Assembly: GCA_964623815.1 (NCBI GenBank)
Contig: CAZUVR010000003.1
Span: 1 to 64,000 of the forward strand
Length of the DNA stretch: 64,000 nucleotides
Reading direction: 5' to 3'
Origin: Chroococcopsis sp964623815
GTDB lineage: Bacteria; Cyanobacteriota; Cyanobacteriia; Cyanobacteriales; Microcystaceae
In this document: in pieces, positions 53,199-62,547 of the stretch
How positions within the stretch are numbered: the stretch's first letter is position 1
Layout of the letters: each line of letters starts with the position of its first letter
Translations under genes and position numbers: made by a program
Notes under the pieces: model-generated
Told to the model about the DNA's origin: nothing
Seen by the model: the letters and a program-made list of their open reading frames with translations, nothing else
The model's database searches: none

Positions 53199-54977
53199 AT
53201 GACCACAGCCAGTTTATTTAAACAACAAGAAACTCTATCTACTAAACCGCTTCTCTGTTACGAGGTAGCCATACCCGAACCCTCTTCCCATCTATTTGAA
53301 GTAACCCTCAAGATTAGTGGCTACCGGGAACCTGTATTAAACTTAAAAATGGCGGTTTGGACACCCGGCTCCTATCTGGTAAGAGAGTACGCCCGTTTGG
53401 TACAAGATTTTGTAGTCTACGACGGCGATAGCGATAAAAAGTTAGATAGCTGGAAAGTTAGTAAAAATCACTGGCAGGTTCAAACTCGCAATGTGACCGA
53501 AATAACCGTTAAATATCGAGTATTCGCCAATGACTTAACGGTAAGAACTAATCACATCGATTCGACGCACGCCTATTTCAACGGTGCCGCTCTATTCTAT
53601 TACGTTCCTGGATGGGAAAAGCAACCGATCAGCTTGACAATAATTCCTCCCCATCCCGATTGGAAGATTACCACAGCCTTAGATCCCTTGCCTGGGGAAG
53701 AAAATAAATTTATCGCCCCCGATTTCGATACTTTAGTAGACTGTCCCGTAGAGATAGGAATACACGACATATACGAGTTTGAAGTTCAAGGTTTACCCCA
53801 TAAATTAGCGATTTGGGGAAGGGGTAACGCCAACCCGAGCCAAATCATGGCCGACGCGGAAAAAATCATCGCGGTGGAAGCAGATTTATTCGGGGGATTG
53901 CCCTACGATCGTTATTTATTCCTACTTCATTTATCAGCAGGTGGTTACGGAGGATTGGAGCATAAAAATTCCTGCACCCTCAATTATATGCGTTTCGGGC
54001 TGAGGGATAAGGATAAATACAATCGGTTCATGCAATTATTAGCCCATGAATTCTTTCATCTCTGGAATATTAAAAGGATTCGCCCTCAAGCTTTAGAAAC
54101 TTTCGATTACGAGGGAGAAAATTACACATCTTCTCTCTGGTTCGCCGAAGGAACCACCAGTTATTACGATATGTTGATCCCTTTACGCGCCGGGGTGTAC
54201 GGGGTAAAAAATTTCTTGGATATATTAGGTAAAGAGATTACCCGTTACCTCATGACTCCAGGTAGGAAAGTTCAACCTTTAAGCGAATCCAGTTTCGATG
54301 CTTGGATTAAGTTATATAGAAGGGATAATAACAGCGACAACAGCCAGATTTCCTATTACCTAAAAGGTGAATTGGTTTCTTTATTACTCGACTTGAAAAT
54401 TAGAGCTTTATCAGATTCTAAAAAAAGCCTCGATCGCGTCATGCAGATAATGTGGCAGAAATTCGGTAAGCAAGAAATAGGTTATAGCGAATCAGATTTA
54501 AAAGATGCGATCGAGTCGGTAGCCGGTACAAATTTAAACGAGTTCTATCGAGATTATATCGACGGCCTGACCGAATTACCTTTTAACGAATATTTGCAAC
54601 CCTTCGGCTTATACTTGAGAGGGGTTATGGAAGGGGAAAGAGTCCCCTATTTAGGCGGTAGAATTCAAAACGAAAATGGCAGAGACATAATTAAATTCGT
54701 CGAGGCGGGTTCACCCCTACAGAAAGTTGGAGTCGATGCGGAAGATGAGTTATTAGCCATAGACGGCTTGAGGGTGACGGCGGAGCAGCTTAACGATCGA
54801 CTCAAAGATTACCGCCCAGGTGATATGATTTCAATTACTGTGTTTCATCAAGATCAATTGAGAACTCTGTCCGTTCAACTCGAACAACCTCAACCGACTC
54901 GTTATGAAGTAGTCAGGATGGATAACCTCACCGAGAGTCAACAACGAAACTTCTCAGAGTGGGTAAAACAAGCATAA
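53199..54977 (+). CDS. M61-family glycyl aminopeptidase
   Basis: A 592-residue zinc peptidase. It has a long N-terminal beta domain, the zinc motif LLAHEFFHLWNIKRIRP (HEFFH with catalytic Glu) and the third ligand in WFAEGTTSYYDM. A C-terminal PDZ domain (about residues 485-565; GSPLQKVGVDAEDELLAIDGLRV) follows. M61 enzymes remove N-terminal Gly or Ala. No signal peptide is visible, so it is probably cytosolic. It begins 6 bases after the Crp-like gene, so they are probably co-transcribed, with ilvE 23 bases downstream. Confidence 0.92.
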   Translation: MTTASLFKQQETLSTKPLLCYEVAIPEPSSHLFEVTLKISGYREPVLNLKMAVWTPGSYLVREYARLVQDFVVYDGDSDKKLDSWKVSKNHWQVQTRNVTEITVKYRVFANDLTVRTNHIDSTHAYFNGAALFYYVPGWEKQPISLTIIPPHPDWKITTALDPLPGEENKFIAPDFDTLVDCPVEIGIHDIYEFEVQGLPHKLAIWGRGNANPSQIMADAEKIIAVEADLFGGLPYDRYLFLLHLSAGGYGGLEHKNSCTLNYMRFGLRDKDKYNRFMQLLAHEFFHLWNIKRIRPQALETFDYEGENYTSSLWFAEGTTSYYDMLIPLRAGVYGVKNFLDILGKEITRYLMTPGRKVQPLSESSFDAWIKLYRRDNNSDNSQISYYLKGELVSLLLDLKIRALSDSKKSLDRVMQIMWQKFGKQEIGYSESDLKDAIESVAGTNLNEFYRDYIDGLTELPFNEYLQPFGLYLRGVMEGERVPYLGGRIQNENGRDIIKFVEAGSPLQKVGVDAEDELLAIDGLRVTAEQLNDRLKDYRPGDMISITVFHQDQLRTLSVQLEQPQPTRYEVVRMDNLTESQQRNFSEWVKQA

Positions 54978-55000
54978 CTATTATTAAATAATTTCAGACG

Positions 55001-55915
55001 ATGGATACTTTCTTACCTATTGCCTATTTTGAAAATCAGTTTCGCCCTTTCGGTGAGGCGAAATTATCCGTAGCCACTCATGCCCTACATTACGGAACCG
55101 CAGCTTTTGGAGGTTTGCGGGGCTTACCCGACCCCAGTAATACAAAACAAATATTATTATTCAGGTTAGACCGCCACTGTCAGCGTCTGAGTCAGAGCGC
55201 CAAGTATCTCAGGCACGAGTTACCCGCCGATAAGATTTATCAGATAATCATCGATTTCGTACAGAAGAATAAGCCGGACAAGTCCTTTTATATCCGCCCT
55301 CTGGTGTATAGTTCTGGTTTGGGCATCGCTCCCAGATTGCATAAGATAGAAAAAGATTTTCTCGTCTACGGAATAGAAATGGATGACTACTTACCGGCGG
55401 GTGGGATTAACTGCCGCATTAGTTCCTGGTATCGTCAGGAGGATCGAAGTTTTCCCCTGCGCGGTAAGATTAGCGGTAGCTATATCACCTCGGCTCTAGC
55501 CAAAACCGAGGCGGTAGAATCGGGATTCGATGAAGCTATTTTGATGAATTCTCAGGGTAAGGTGAGCGAAGCCACTGGGATGAATTTATTCATGGTGAGA
55601 AGGGGGGAATTGATCACCCCGGGATTCGATCAGGATATTTTGGAGGGGATTACTAGAGATAGTATTATTACTATCGCTCGGGATATGGGGATCACCGTAG
55701 TGGAAAGACCGGTAGATAAGACGGAATTATTCATCGCTGATGAAATATTTTTGAGTGGTACGGCAGCCAAAATTACCCCTGTTAAGCGGATAGAAATGTT
55801 CGAGCTACCACAGGAAAGACCTATCACCTCTCGGTTAAAAGAAAAATTGACCGCTATCGTCGAAAATAGAGAAGCTCAGTATAAAGATTGGGTTACTACC
55901 GTATCGATCGATTAA
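55001..55915 (+). CDS. ilvE: branched-chain amino-acid aminotransferase
   Basis: IlvE makes the last transamination in Leu, Ile and Val synthesis. The 304-residue PLP type IV enzyme shows LHYGTAAFGGLRG, FRLDRHCQRL, the PLP Lys156 in PLRGKISGSY, and AILMNSQGKVSEATGMNLFMV with the conserved substrate-site residues, then EIFLSGTAAKITPV. It follows the M61 gene by 23 bases and precedes rpmG by 73 bases. Confidence 0.95.
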   Translation: MDTFLPIAYFENQFRPFGEAKLSVATHALHYGTAAFGGLRGLPDPSNTKQILLFRLDRHCQRLSQSAKYLRHELPADKIYQIIIDFVQKNKPDKSFYIRPLVYSSGLGIAPRLHKIEKDFLVYGIEMDDYLPAGGINCRISSWYRQEDRSFPLRGKISGSYITSALAKTEAVESGFDEAILMNSQGKVSEATGMNLFMVRRGELITPGFDQDILEGITRDSIITIARDMGITVVERPVDKTELFIADEIFLSGTAAKITPVKRIEMFELPQERPITSRLKEKLTAIVENREAQYKDWVTTVSID

Positions 55916-55988
55916 AACTAGTTGCCAGGAGTAGTAAAACTATGCCATAATTGTCGATCGCGTGTAAATTTCAATTACCCTTGTAATT

Positions 55989-56183
55989 ATGGCCAGTAAA
56001 AAAGGTGTTCGTCTGATCATTACTTTAGAATGTACGGAGTGCAGGAGCAATCCGGATAAGAGATCTCCCGGCGTGTCCCGTTACACCACGAGTAAAAACC
56101 GCCGTAACACTACCGCCCGCCTAGAACTTAAAAAATTCTGTTCTCACTGTAATAAGCACACTGTTCACAAAGAAATCAAGTAA
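55989..56183 (+). CDS. rpmG: 50S ribosomal protein bL33
   Basis: A 64-residue zinc-bearing (C+) bL33: LECTECR and KKFCSHCNKHTVHKE give the two CxxC pairs, with the basic YTTSKNRRNTT stretch between. It is the usual partner of rpsR (36 bases downstream) in cyanobacteria, so both are probably made from one transcript ending at the terminator at 56465. Confidence 0.97.
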   Translation: MASKKGVRLIITLECTECRSNPDKRSPGVSRYTTSKNRRNTTARLELKKFCSHCNKHTVHKEIK

Positions 56184-56219
56184 CAACACAGATTATCCTC
56201 AATAAGTCAAGCAAATACT

Positions 56220-56435
56220 ATGAGTTACTATCGTAAACGTTTATCCCCCATCCCCCCCAGCCAGCCGATCGATTATAAAGACATCGAATTGCTGCGTAAG
56301 TTTATTACCGAGAGGGGAAAAATCCTCCCCCGCCGAATAACCGGGTTAACCGCCAAACAGCAGAGAGATTTAACGGAGGCCGTAAAAAGAGCGAGAATCG
56401 TCGCTCTACTGCCCTTCGTCAATCAAGAAGCTTAG
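56220..56435 (+). CDS. rpsR: 30S ribosomal protein bS18
   Basis: bS18 binds 16S rRNA next to bS6. The 71-residue product has the family core IDYKDIELLRKFITERGKIL, RRITGLTAKQQRDLTEAVKRAR and IVALLPFV, and the basic N-terminus. It is co-transcribed with rpmG and followed by a stem-loop with a T-run. Confidence 0.97.
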   Translation: MSYYRKRLSPIPPSQPIDYKDIELLRKFITERGKILPRRITGLTAKQQRDLTEAVKRARIVALLPFVNQEA

Positions 56436-56462
56436 AAGTCGAACGGACGAAACCCAGACAAA

Positions 56463-56503
56463 AACCCCGTACAAGTTAGTACCTGACGGGGACATATTTT
56501 TTT
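56463..56503. terminator. bidirectional terminator between rpsR and hoxF
   Basis: CCCCGT (56465-56470) pairs with ACGGGG (56486-56491). On the plus strand ATATTTTTTTA follows; on the minus strand TTTTTG follows the mirrored stem. It can therefore stop both convergent genes. Confidence 0.75.
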
Positions 56504-58103
56504 ATACAACCACCGCCTCGGACTTGAGTAGGGCGGCGTACTCTTCCGGGAAATAGTGAAGGGTGCTGAGGATGGGATTGGGGGCGCTCTGTCCTAGACC
56601 ACAGAGGCTAGTTTCCTTGACCATCTGGCAGAGAGCTTTTAGCTTCTCTAGCTCATCTTCATTCGCCTCACCCCGAACCAATCGGCTCAATAATTCGTAC
56701 ATTTGTACAGTACCAGCTCTGCAGGGGATACATTTACCGCAGGATTCTTCACGACAGAACTCCATATAAAATTTAGCCACTTCTACCATACTAGTAGTTC
56801 CATCCATGACCACCATACCGCCGGAACCCATCATAGATCCCAATTTGGCTAAAGATTCGTAATCTACCGGGGTGTCTAGAAGATGGGCGGGAATACATCC
56901 GCCACTGGGGCCGCCAGTTTGTACCGCTTTGACTTCTCCATCGGGTACTCCGCCCCCCATATCTTCGACGATTTCTCTGAGGGTAATCCCCATCGGCACC
57001 TCGATCAGTCCGTTATTACGGATTTTACCGGTGAGGGCGAAAATCTTCGTCCCTTTACTGGTGGGCGTGCCAATACTGGAGTACCAATCAGCCCCCTTGC
57101 CTACGATGGCGGAGATGTTAGCGTAGGTTTCTACGTTGTTGATCAGGGTGGGGCAATCCCAGAGGCCGGATTGAGCCGGATAGGGCGGGCGGGTGCGGGG
57201 TGTACCCCTCAAACCCTCTACGGAGTGAATCAGGGCGGTTTCCTCGCCGCAGACGAAAGCACCAGCACCGATACGGATGTCTACTTTGAAATCAAAGTGA
57301 GAGTTAAAGATTTGCGAACCCATCAAGCCGAGTTTTTTCGCCTGATTGATGGCTTTTTGTAAACGCTCGATCGCCAAGGGATACTCTGCCCTAACATAAA
57401 TATAGCCGTGATTGGCTCCTACTGCGTAGGCGGCGATCGCCATCCCCTCTAGAATCAAATGGGGATCGCTCTCCAAGACGCTACGATCCATGAAGGCACC
57501 AGGATCGCCTTCATCGGCGTTACAGATGACGTATTTTTGTTTACCCGGCATTTTCGCCACCGTCGCCCACTTCAAACCGGTAGGATAGCCAGCACCGCCC
57601 CTACCCCTTAAACCGCTTTTAGTTATTTCTTCGACAACGGCTTGGGGAGTTAGATCGTAAATCGCTTTATGAAGAGATGTGTAGCCACCTTCGGCTATGT
57701 ATTCCTCGATTCTTTCCGGGTCGATCTTACCGCTGTTTTTACGCACCACCTTCACCTGACGGGAGAAAAAGGGGTGATGAGCGTCTCCTTGTTGAGCTTC
57801 CGCTTCGCCCCCGCCCAGGGCCGAGACGATACTAGGAGCGGTTTCGGGAGTGACTTCTTCATAGAGTAATTCTTGTGGGTCGATTTCTACTAGGGGGCCC
57901 CTTCCGCAGAAGCCCATACAGCCAACGCCCACCACCTCTACCGTTTCATTTAGATGATGGTCTTTAACTGCTTGTTGTAATCGTTTCTTTACTTCTTCTG
58001 AATTAGCCGCCTGGCATCCAGTGGAGGTACAGCAGTGAATGCGGATGTTTTTCTGTCTAGCTTTTTCCTTGTCGGCGATCGCTTGTAAGTCTGTTAGTTC
58101 CAT
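56502..58103 (-). CDS. hoxF: HoxF/NuoF-type NADH-binding diaphorase subunit
   Basis: The 533-residue protein has an N-terminal thioredoxin-like 2Fe-2S part (about residues 20-100; CTSTGCQAA and GCMGFCGRGP). The NuoF body carries the FMN/NADH loops GRGGAGYPTGLKWA and CNADEGDPGAFMDR, and the 4Fe-4S motif ESCGKCIPCRAGT with the fourth Cys downstream in SLCGLG. With HoxE it forms the diaphorase input of the bidirectional hydrogenase in cyanobacteria. hoxU, hoxY and hoxH are absent here: the next genes are convergent ribosomal ones. The subunit could instead serve another NAD(P)H or ferredoxin path, or the rest may be elsewhere. GGAGAATAGTT precedes the ATG. Confidence 0.92.
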   Translation of the reverse strand: MELTDLQAIADKEKARQKNIRIHCCTSTGCQAANSEEVKKRLQQAVKDHHLNETVEVVGVGCMGFCGRGPLVEIDPQELLYEEVTPETAPSIVSALGGGEAEAQQGDAHHPFFSRQVKVVRKNSGKIDPERIEEYIAEGGYTSLHKAIYDLTPQAVVEEITKSGLRGRGGAGYPTGLKWATVAKMPGKQKYVICNADEGDPGAFMDRSVLESDPHLILEGMAIAAYAVGANHGYIYVRAEYPLAIERLQKAINQAKKLGLMGSQIFNSHFDFKVDIRIGAGAFVCGEETALIHSVEGLRGTPRTRPPYPAQSGLWDCPTLINNVETYANISAIVGKGADWYSSIGTPTSKGTKIFALTGKIRNNGLIEVPMGITLREIVEDMGGGVPDGEVKAVQTGGPSGGCIPAHLLDTPVDYESLAKLGSMMGSGGMVVMDGTTSMVEVAKFYMEFCREESCGKCIPCRAGTVQMYELLSRLVRGEANEDELEKLKALCQMVKETSLCGLGQSAPNPILSTLHYFPEEYAALLKSEAVVV

Positions 58104-58105
58104 AA

Positions 58106-58606
58106 CTATTCTCCATAGCTATCTAGTTTATTCTTTACGCTTTCGTAATCCTGTTTCCCCGCTACGGTGCCGTCGAATACCACCGCCGGGGCGATACCAC
58201 AAGCGCCGATACATCGGGCTGCCATCAACGAGATCTGTCCGTCGGCAGTGGTTTCACCCACTTTAATAGCCAAATCGGCGGCGATTTGGTTGAGTATATC
58301 ACCGCCTCCCTTGACGTAACAGGCCGTACCGAGACAAACAACGCAAGTATGTTTACCCGCCGGTTTTAAGGAGAAGAGATGATAGAAGGTAGCAACGCCA
58401 TAAACTTTGCTCAATGGCAGTTTCAGGGCGCGGGCGATATAAATTAACACATCTTCTTCTAGATAACCAAAGGCTTCTTGCGCTTTGTGTAGGACTTCGA
58501 TCAAAGCGTCTTGACTATATTGGGCGCGTTTCATGGTGACATCCAGAACTTTGAAGCGTTTATCACCAGAGGGATGCTCGTTTTTTTTGTCAGGCAAGGT
58601 TTGCAT
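58106..58606 (-). CDS. hoxE: HoxE/NuoE-type 2Fe-2S subunit
   Basis: A 166-residue NuoE-like ferredoxin-fold subunit. The 2Fe-2S ligands lie in CVVCLGTACYVKGGG and AARCIGACGIAP, with the helical YLEEDVLIYIARALKLPLSKVYGVATFYHLF before them. It is 2 bases before hoxF on the same strand, so the pair is one operon. HoxE is characteristic of the cyanobacterial hydrogenase diaphorase, though NuoE-like proteins occur in formate dehydrogenases too. The first 20 residues are a charged extension. Confidence 0.92.
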   Translation of the reverse strand: MQTLPDKKNEHPSGDKRFKVLDVTMKRAQYSQDALIEVLHKAQEAFGYLEEDVLIYIARALKLPLSKVYGVATFYHLFSLKPAGKHTCVVCLGTACYVKGGGDILNQIAADLAIKVGETTADGQISLMAARCIGACGIAPAVVFDGTVAGKQDYESVKNKLDSYGE

Positions 58607-59084
58607 AGATACTGAAGACTACATGAATGAGTCTTTATAGTGAGACTTTTAGTTCTATTCTGACACTCATTTTCGACTCAGGATTTATTTGTTTATCTTT
58701 TCTCCATGATCGAGTACTTAAGTATGACATCCCTTAGCTCAGCAAACTCGTTGGGGTATTTTTAGTAAAAATTTATTAACTTTTGTCCTCTATTTTACGA
58801 ACACAACAGTATTTTTGCTGAATTCTATTAACAATTTAATTCGTAAATTAAAAATATATACTTAAGAGTTTTTCTCATAAATTAATTTACAAGAAATTTT
58901 TTATTTTCATTACATATACTGACGCCAATTTGAATAAAAACGACGAAAATGAGAGTGTTAGTGGAAACTTTATAACTCTAGGTCACGATATTAATTGCTA
59001 ATCGATATTAACTCGTAAGGTAATTTTTACTCGAACTAAGTTACCTAAAGTAAATAAAAAACTGCACGCTCAAAACATAAGAAT
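58607..59084. other. AT-rich divergent spacer between hoxE and the cadherin-repeat gene
   Basis: A 478-base AT-rich stretch with no convincing ORF or RNA gene. It contains a 10-base palindrome TACTTAAGTA (58715-58724) on the hoxE side and a 9-base direct repeat CGATATTAA (58986-58994 and 59003-59011, 17 bases apart) on the other side. Both are candidate regulator sites. Promoters could not be fixed by eye, and no ribosome site precedes the ATG at 59085. Confidence 0.5.
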
Positions 59085-62000
59085 ATGAATACAACTTCTT
59101 TGACTTTACAATCAGCCAGCGACTTGATTGTTAATAACGATACAGCTATAGTAGCCGATAATACTAATTTAATTCTTACAGACGCCGATCTTTTAGGTAA
59201 TGATATTGGTAGCGGATTGGTAATTACGGGTTTAGATAACGCGGTAAACGGCTCGGTAAGTTTCGATTCACAGGGTCAGATAGTTTTTATCCCTACCAAT
59301 GATTTTTATGGCACCAGTAATAATGCTAGTTTTGAATATACCGTTACGGATGATATGGGTATATCTTCTACCGGCATAGTCTTCATCACTGTCGATTCTA
59401 CAAATCAAGCTCCTATTGCCGTGAACGATACGGCAAGCGCGACAGAAAATAGTTCGATAATTATTCCCATCGCCACTCTACTAGCTAACGACAGCGATCC
59501 GGAGAACAACCCTATATCTTTGTCATCGATAACCGAGGCTACCAACGGTCAAGCGACTTTAGACGATAACGGTAATATAATATTCACGCCGACAGCCGAT
59601 TATGTGGGGAATGCCAGCTTTCAATATGTAATTGAAGACTCAAGAGGTGGTACCAGCACCGCCAATGTTACCATTCGAGTCAATTCGAGCAACCAGGCAC
59701 CCTTAGCGGTGAACGATTCTGGCACAATCAACCAGAATACCGCCTTAACCTTAACAGCGGCTCAACTACTAGCTAACGACAGTGATCCAGAAGGAGATCA
59801 AATTTCTTTAGTATCGGTAACCAACCCTATTAATGGTCAGGTGGTTCGAGACAGTAACGGTAATATTACCTTTACCCCCAATGCTAATTATGCGGGTAAC
59901 GCTAGCTTCCAGTACACGATTCGAGACACAGAAGGAGCTACGAGTACCGCTACGGTTAATATCATCGTCAACTCCGTCAACAGACCACCGGTCGCTGTCA
60001 ACGATTCGTTTTCTACGAGACAGAATAGATTGGTAAGCATTCCTACTTCTATCCTACTAGCTAACGATAGCGATCCTGACGGCAATACTTTAACTTTTGT
60101 TTCGGTCAGTAATGCCACCGACGGACAAGTTTCTTATGACGGTAGAAGTTCCGTGGCCTTTACCCCGAACACTAATTTCATCGGTAACGCCACCTTTCAA
60201 TATACGGTTAAAGACTCTCAGGGAGCAACTAGTACCGGCACCGCTACGGTCTATGTTTTTCCCTATAATAATATCGCGCCCATAGCCACCAACGATGTAG
60301 TCTCAGGTTTTCAGGACACCCGTTTAACCACAGCGATCAGTACATTACTGAGAAACGATAGCGATCTCGAAGGCGATCCGATCTCCTTGGTATCCGTCGG
60401 TAATGCCATGAATGGTCAAGTTGCCCTCGATGGCAAGGGAAATGTAATCTTTACCCCAGCAGCCAATTTCGTCGGTACTGCCAGCTATAGATATACAATT
60501 CAAGATTCTTTCGGAGCTACCGCTACAGCCAACGTCACCGTTAATGTGACCGCAACAAGACTAACGGCGATGAATGATGCGGTACAGGCGATAGTTAATC
60601 GGCCTAGGACGATCATCTCTTCTACCCTGATCGCCAATGATAGAGATCCGAATAAGGCTGTTATCACCATAGATGGGGTTAGCAATCCCGTTAATGGTAG
60701 CGTAGCGATTAACAGTTATGGCAATGTAGTATTTACACCAAACTCTGACTACACTGGACCTGCAAGCTTTAATTACACGATCCGTAATAGTAGCGGTGCG
60801 ACTGCTACAGGACAGGTAGCGGTCAATGTGGGTAACTTGCCGAAGGTGGCTATGGGAACTAACCTCGCCCCCGTCAGTGATTGGTCAACTCAACTGCCAT
60901 TCATCGACTTTTTTAAAAGTTCCCGCCCCTGGTTCTGGGAAGGGCCTAACACAACTATTACACCTACAACCACAACCACAACCACAACTGCAACTGGAAC
61001 TACAACTACAACCATAACTAATCTTGACTCTAATGGGTGGCTGAGTTCCATAACACCTCCCCCGAACATAACGCTCACCACCGCGAAAGCCACGACCGTC
61101 TTATTCAGTAATATGATTGGTCAGTATCCTACAGGCTCCTATGTAGTTCTGTACGATGGAGAAGGAACAATCAACTATAGATTAGCCGCTAGAAAAAACA
61201 CCACTCTCTCCAAACCTGGCAGGGATGTGATCGATGTCAATTCTAGTACCTCAGGAGGTATATACCTACAAATTACGAGTACGAACACCAATAATTACGT
61301 CCGTAATATCAGAGTCATACCTCAGGAGTTTGAAAATACCTATACTAGCTTTTATAGTCAAGAAACTTTTAACCCCTCCACCGCCAAAATATTTAATCCT
61401 GTTTTCATGAACAAAACCGAACCTTTTAGCGCGGTGCGGTTTATGGATTGGATGCGTACCAACGGCAGTAGCCAAGTCAGTTGGAGTACTCGTCCCACTC
61501 TCAATCAAGCTCAATGGGGGATGGCGGGCGGTGTCCCGGTGGAGGTAATGGTAGCTCTATCCAATCAGGGGAATTTCAATCCCTGGTTCAATATGCCTCA
61601 CATGGCTAACGACGATTACGTCCGTAATTTTGCCACCTACGTGAGAGATAATCTGGCACCAGGTAGAAAAGTTTATGTAGAGTATACTAACGAAGCTTGG
61701 AATACCCTTTTCTCTCAAACAGCCTGGATTAATAATCAGGCTAAGATATCAGGACTTAACGCAACGCAGTGGTTCGCCCGACGCACCGCTCAGATGGTTG
61801 ACATCTGGAAACAAGTTTTCGGTACACAAGCCGATCGGGTGGTGGGCGTATTGGCAACCCAGGCAGCCAATATCGGACTAGGAAACACGGCTATAAATTA
61901 CTTGAAAAACACGGGTCAGTTGTCAAAAATCCAGGCGATCGCCATCGCTCCCTATTTCGGCGGTTATATGGGCGATCCTGCGTACTCAACACAAGTACAA

Positions 62001-62453
62001 GCTTTGACAGTGAATCAGCTCTTTGACGAGTTAACTCAAGGGGGAGTAATCAAAAATTCTACCGGTACCGCCGCTGTACCAGGGGGAGCCTTAGAGCAGT
62101 CTTACTCTTGGATGCAAAACTACGCTTCTCTAGCCCGATCCAATAATTTAGAACTCCTAGCCTATGAAGGAGGTCAGCACCTTGTTGGATACAAGGGAGT
62201 ACAAGACAACAACACTATCATGAATCTATTTATCGCTGCCAACCGTGACCCGCGCATGGGGATACTTTATCAGGACTACTTAGCTAAATGGAATCAATTA
62301 GGTGGCGGTTTATTCATGAACTTTAACGATATAAGTAATCCCGCTAGATCGGGCAGTTGGGGAACCCTCGAAAACCTCGGCTATACCCCTAATGCTAATA
62401 TTACCAATCCTAAGTATGGGGCCATAATGGAGATGACAGAGGCAAAACCATAA
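59085..62453 (+). CDS. cadherin-like tandem-repeat protein with glycoside-hydrolase-like C-terminal domain
   Basis: Six Ig/cadherin-like repeats of about 97 residues fill residues 10-585. Each has VNDT..LLANDSDPEG..ISLVSVTNAxNGQV.. and ends FQYTIxDSxGATSTATVTVNV. A Thr-rich linker (about 623-645) leads to a C-terminal domain (about 650-1122) that looks like a TIM-barrel glycosidase of clan GH-A: candidate acid/base Glu870 in VEYTNEAWN and candidate nucleophile Glu1028 in LLAYEGGQH, with IAIAPYFGGYMGDP between. Family is not assigned. There is no Sec signal peptide, so type I secretion or surface attachment is possible. A polysaccharide-active adhesin in the sheath or biofilm is the best guess. 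Confidence 0.8.
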   Translation: MNTTSLTLQSASDLIVNNDTAIVADNTNLILTDADLLGNDIGSGLVITGLDNAVNGSVSFDSQGQIVFIPTNDFYGTSNNASFEYTVTDDMGISSTGIVFITVDSTNQAPIAVNDTASATENSSIIIPIATLLANDSDPENNPISLSSITEATNGQATLDDNGNIIFTPTADYVGNASFQYVIEDSRGGTSTANVTIRVNSSNQAPLAVNDSGTINQNTALTLTAAQLLANDSDPEGDQISLVSVTNPINGQVVRDSNGNITFTPNANYAGNASFQYTIRDTEGATSTATVNIIVNSVNRPPVAVNDSFSTRQNRLVSIPTSILLANDSDPDGNTLTFVSVSNATDGQVSYDGRSSVAFTPNTNFIGNATFQYTVKDSQGATSTGTATVYVFPYNNIAPIATNDVVSGFQDTRLTTAISTLLRNDSDLEGDPISLVSVGNAMNGQVALDGKGNVIFTPAANFVGTASYRYTIQDSFGATATANVTVNVTATRLTAMNDAVQAIVNRPRTIISSTLIANDRDPNKAVITIDGVSNPVNGSVAINSYGNVVFTPNSDYTGPASFNYTIRNSSGATATGQVAVNVGNLPKVAMGTNLAPVSDWSTQLPFIDFFKSSRPWFWEGPNTTITPTTTTTTTTATGTTTTTITNLDSNGWLSSITPPPNITLTTAKATTVLFSNMIGQYPTGSYVVLYDGEGTINYRLAARKNTTLSKPGRDVIDVNSSTSGGIYLQITSTNTNNYVRNIRVIPQEFENTYTSFYSQETFNPSTAKIFNPVFMNKTEPFSAVRFMDWMRTNGSSQVSWSTRPTLNQAQWGMAGGVPVEVMVALSNQGNFNPWFNMPHMANDDYVRNFATYVRDNLAPGRKVYVEYTNEAWNTLFSQTAWINNQAKISGLNATQWFARRTAQMVDIWKQVFGTQADRVVGVLATQAANIGLGNTAINYLKNTGQLSKIQAIAIAPYFGGYMGDPAYSTQVQALTVNQLFDELTQGGVIKNSTGTAAVPGGALEQSYSWMQNYASLARSNNLELLAYEGGQHLVGYKGVQDNNTIMNLFIAANRDPRMGILYQDYLAKWNQLGGGLFMNFNDISNPARSGSWGTLENLGYTPNANITNPKYGAIMEMTEAKP

Positions 62454-62464
62454 AAAGCAATTGG

Positions 62465-62493
62465 GAGTCGGGAAGAGAAGAATTTCCCGACTC
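62465..62493. repeat. palindromic heptamer-derived hairpin
   Basis: GAGTCGGGAA (62465-62474) and TTCCCGACTC (62484-62493) are perfect complements around a 9-base loop. The arms match the GGGAGTCGGGA heptamers seen elsewhere. It lies 11 bases after the cadherin-repeat gene stop and may act as a weak terminator or stability element, without a U-run. Confidence 0.65.
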
Positions 62494-62547
62494 GTTACCG
62501 CCAGTTTTAAACTAGATGTAGTTAGGTATGATTCTGGTACATCAAAT

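Noticed and set aside
56883..57362. 159-codon plus-strand frame opposite hoxF
   Set aside because: It lies wholly antisense within a well-supported HoxF frame, and its translation shows no recognisable motif or domain.
60960..61020. ACA/ACT-rich run as a microsatellite
   Set aside because: It keeps frame as the Thr-rich linker of the large gene and is better explained as coding.
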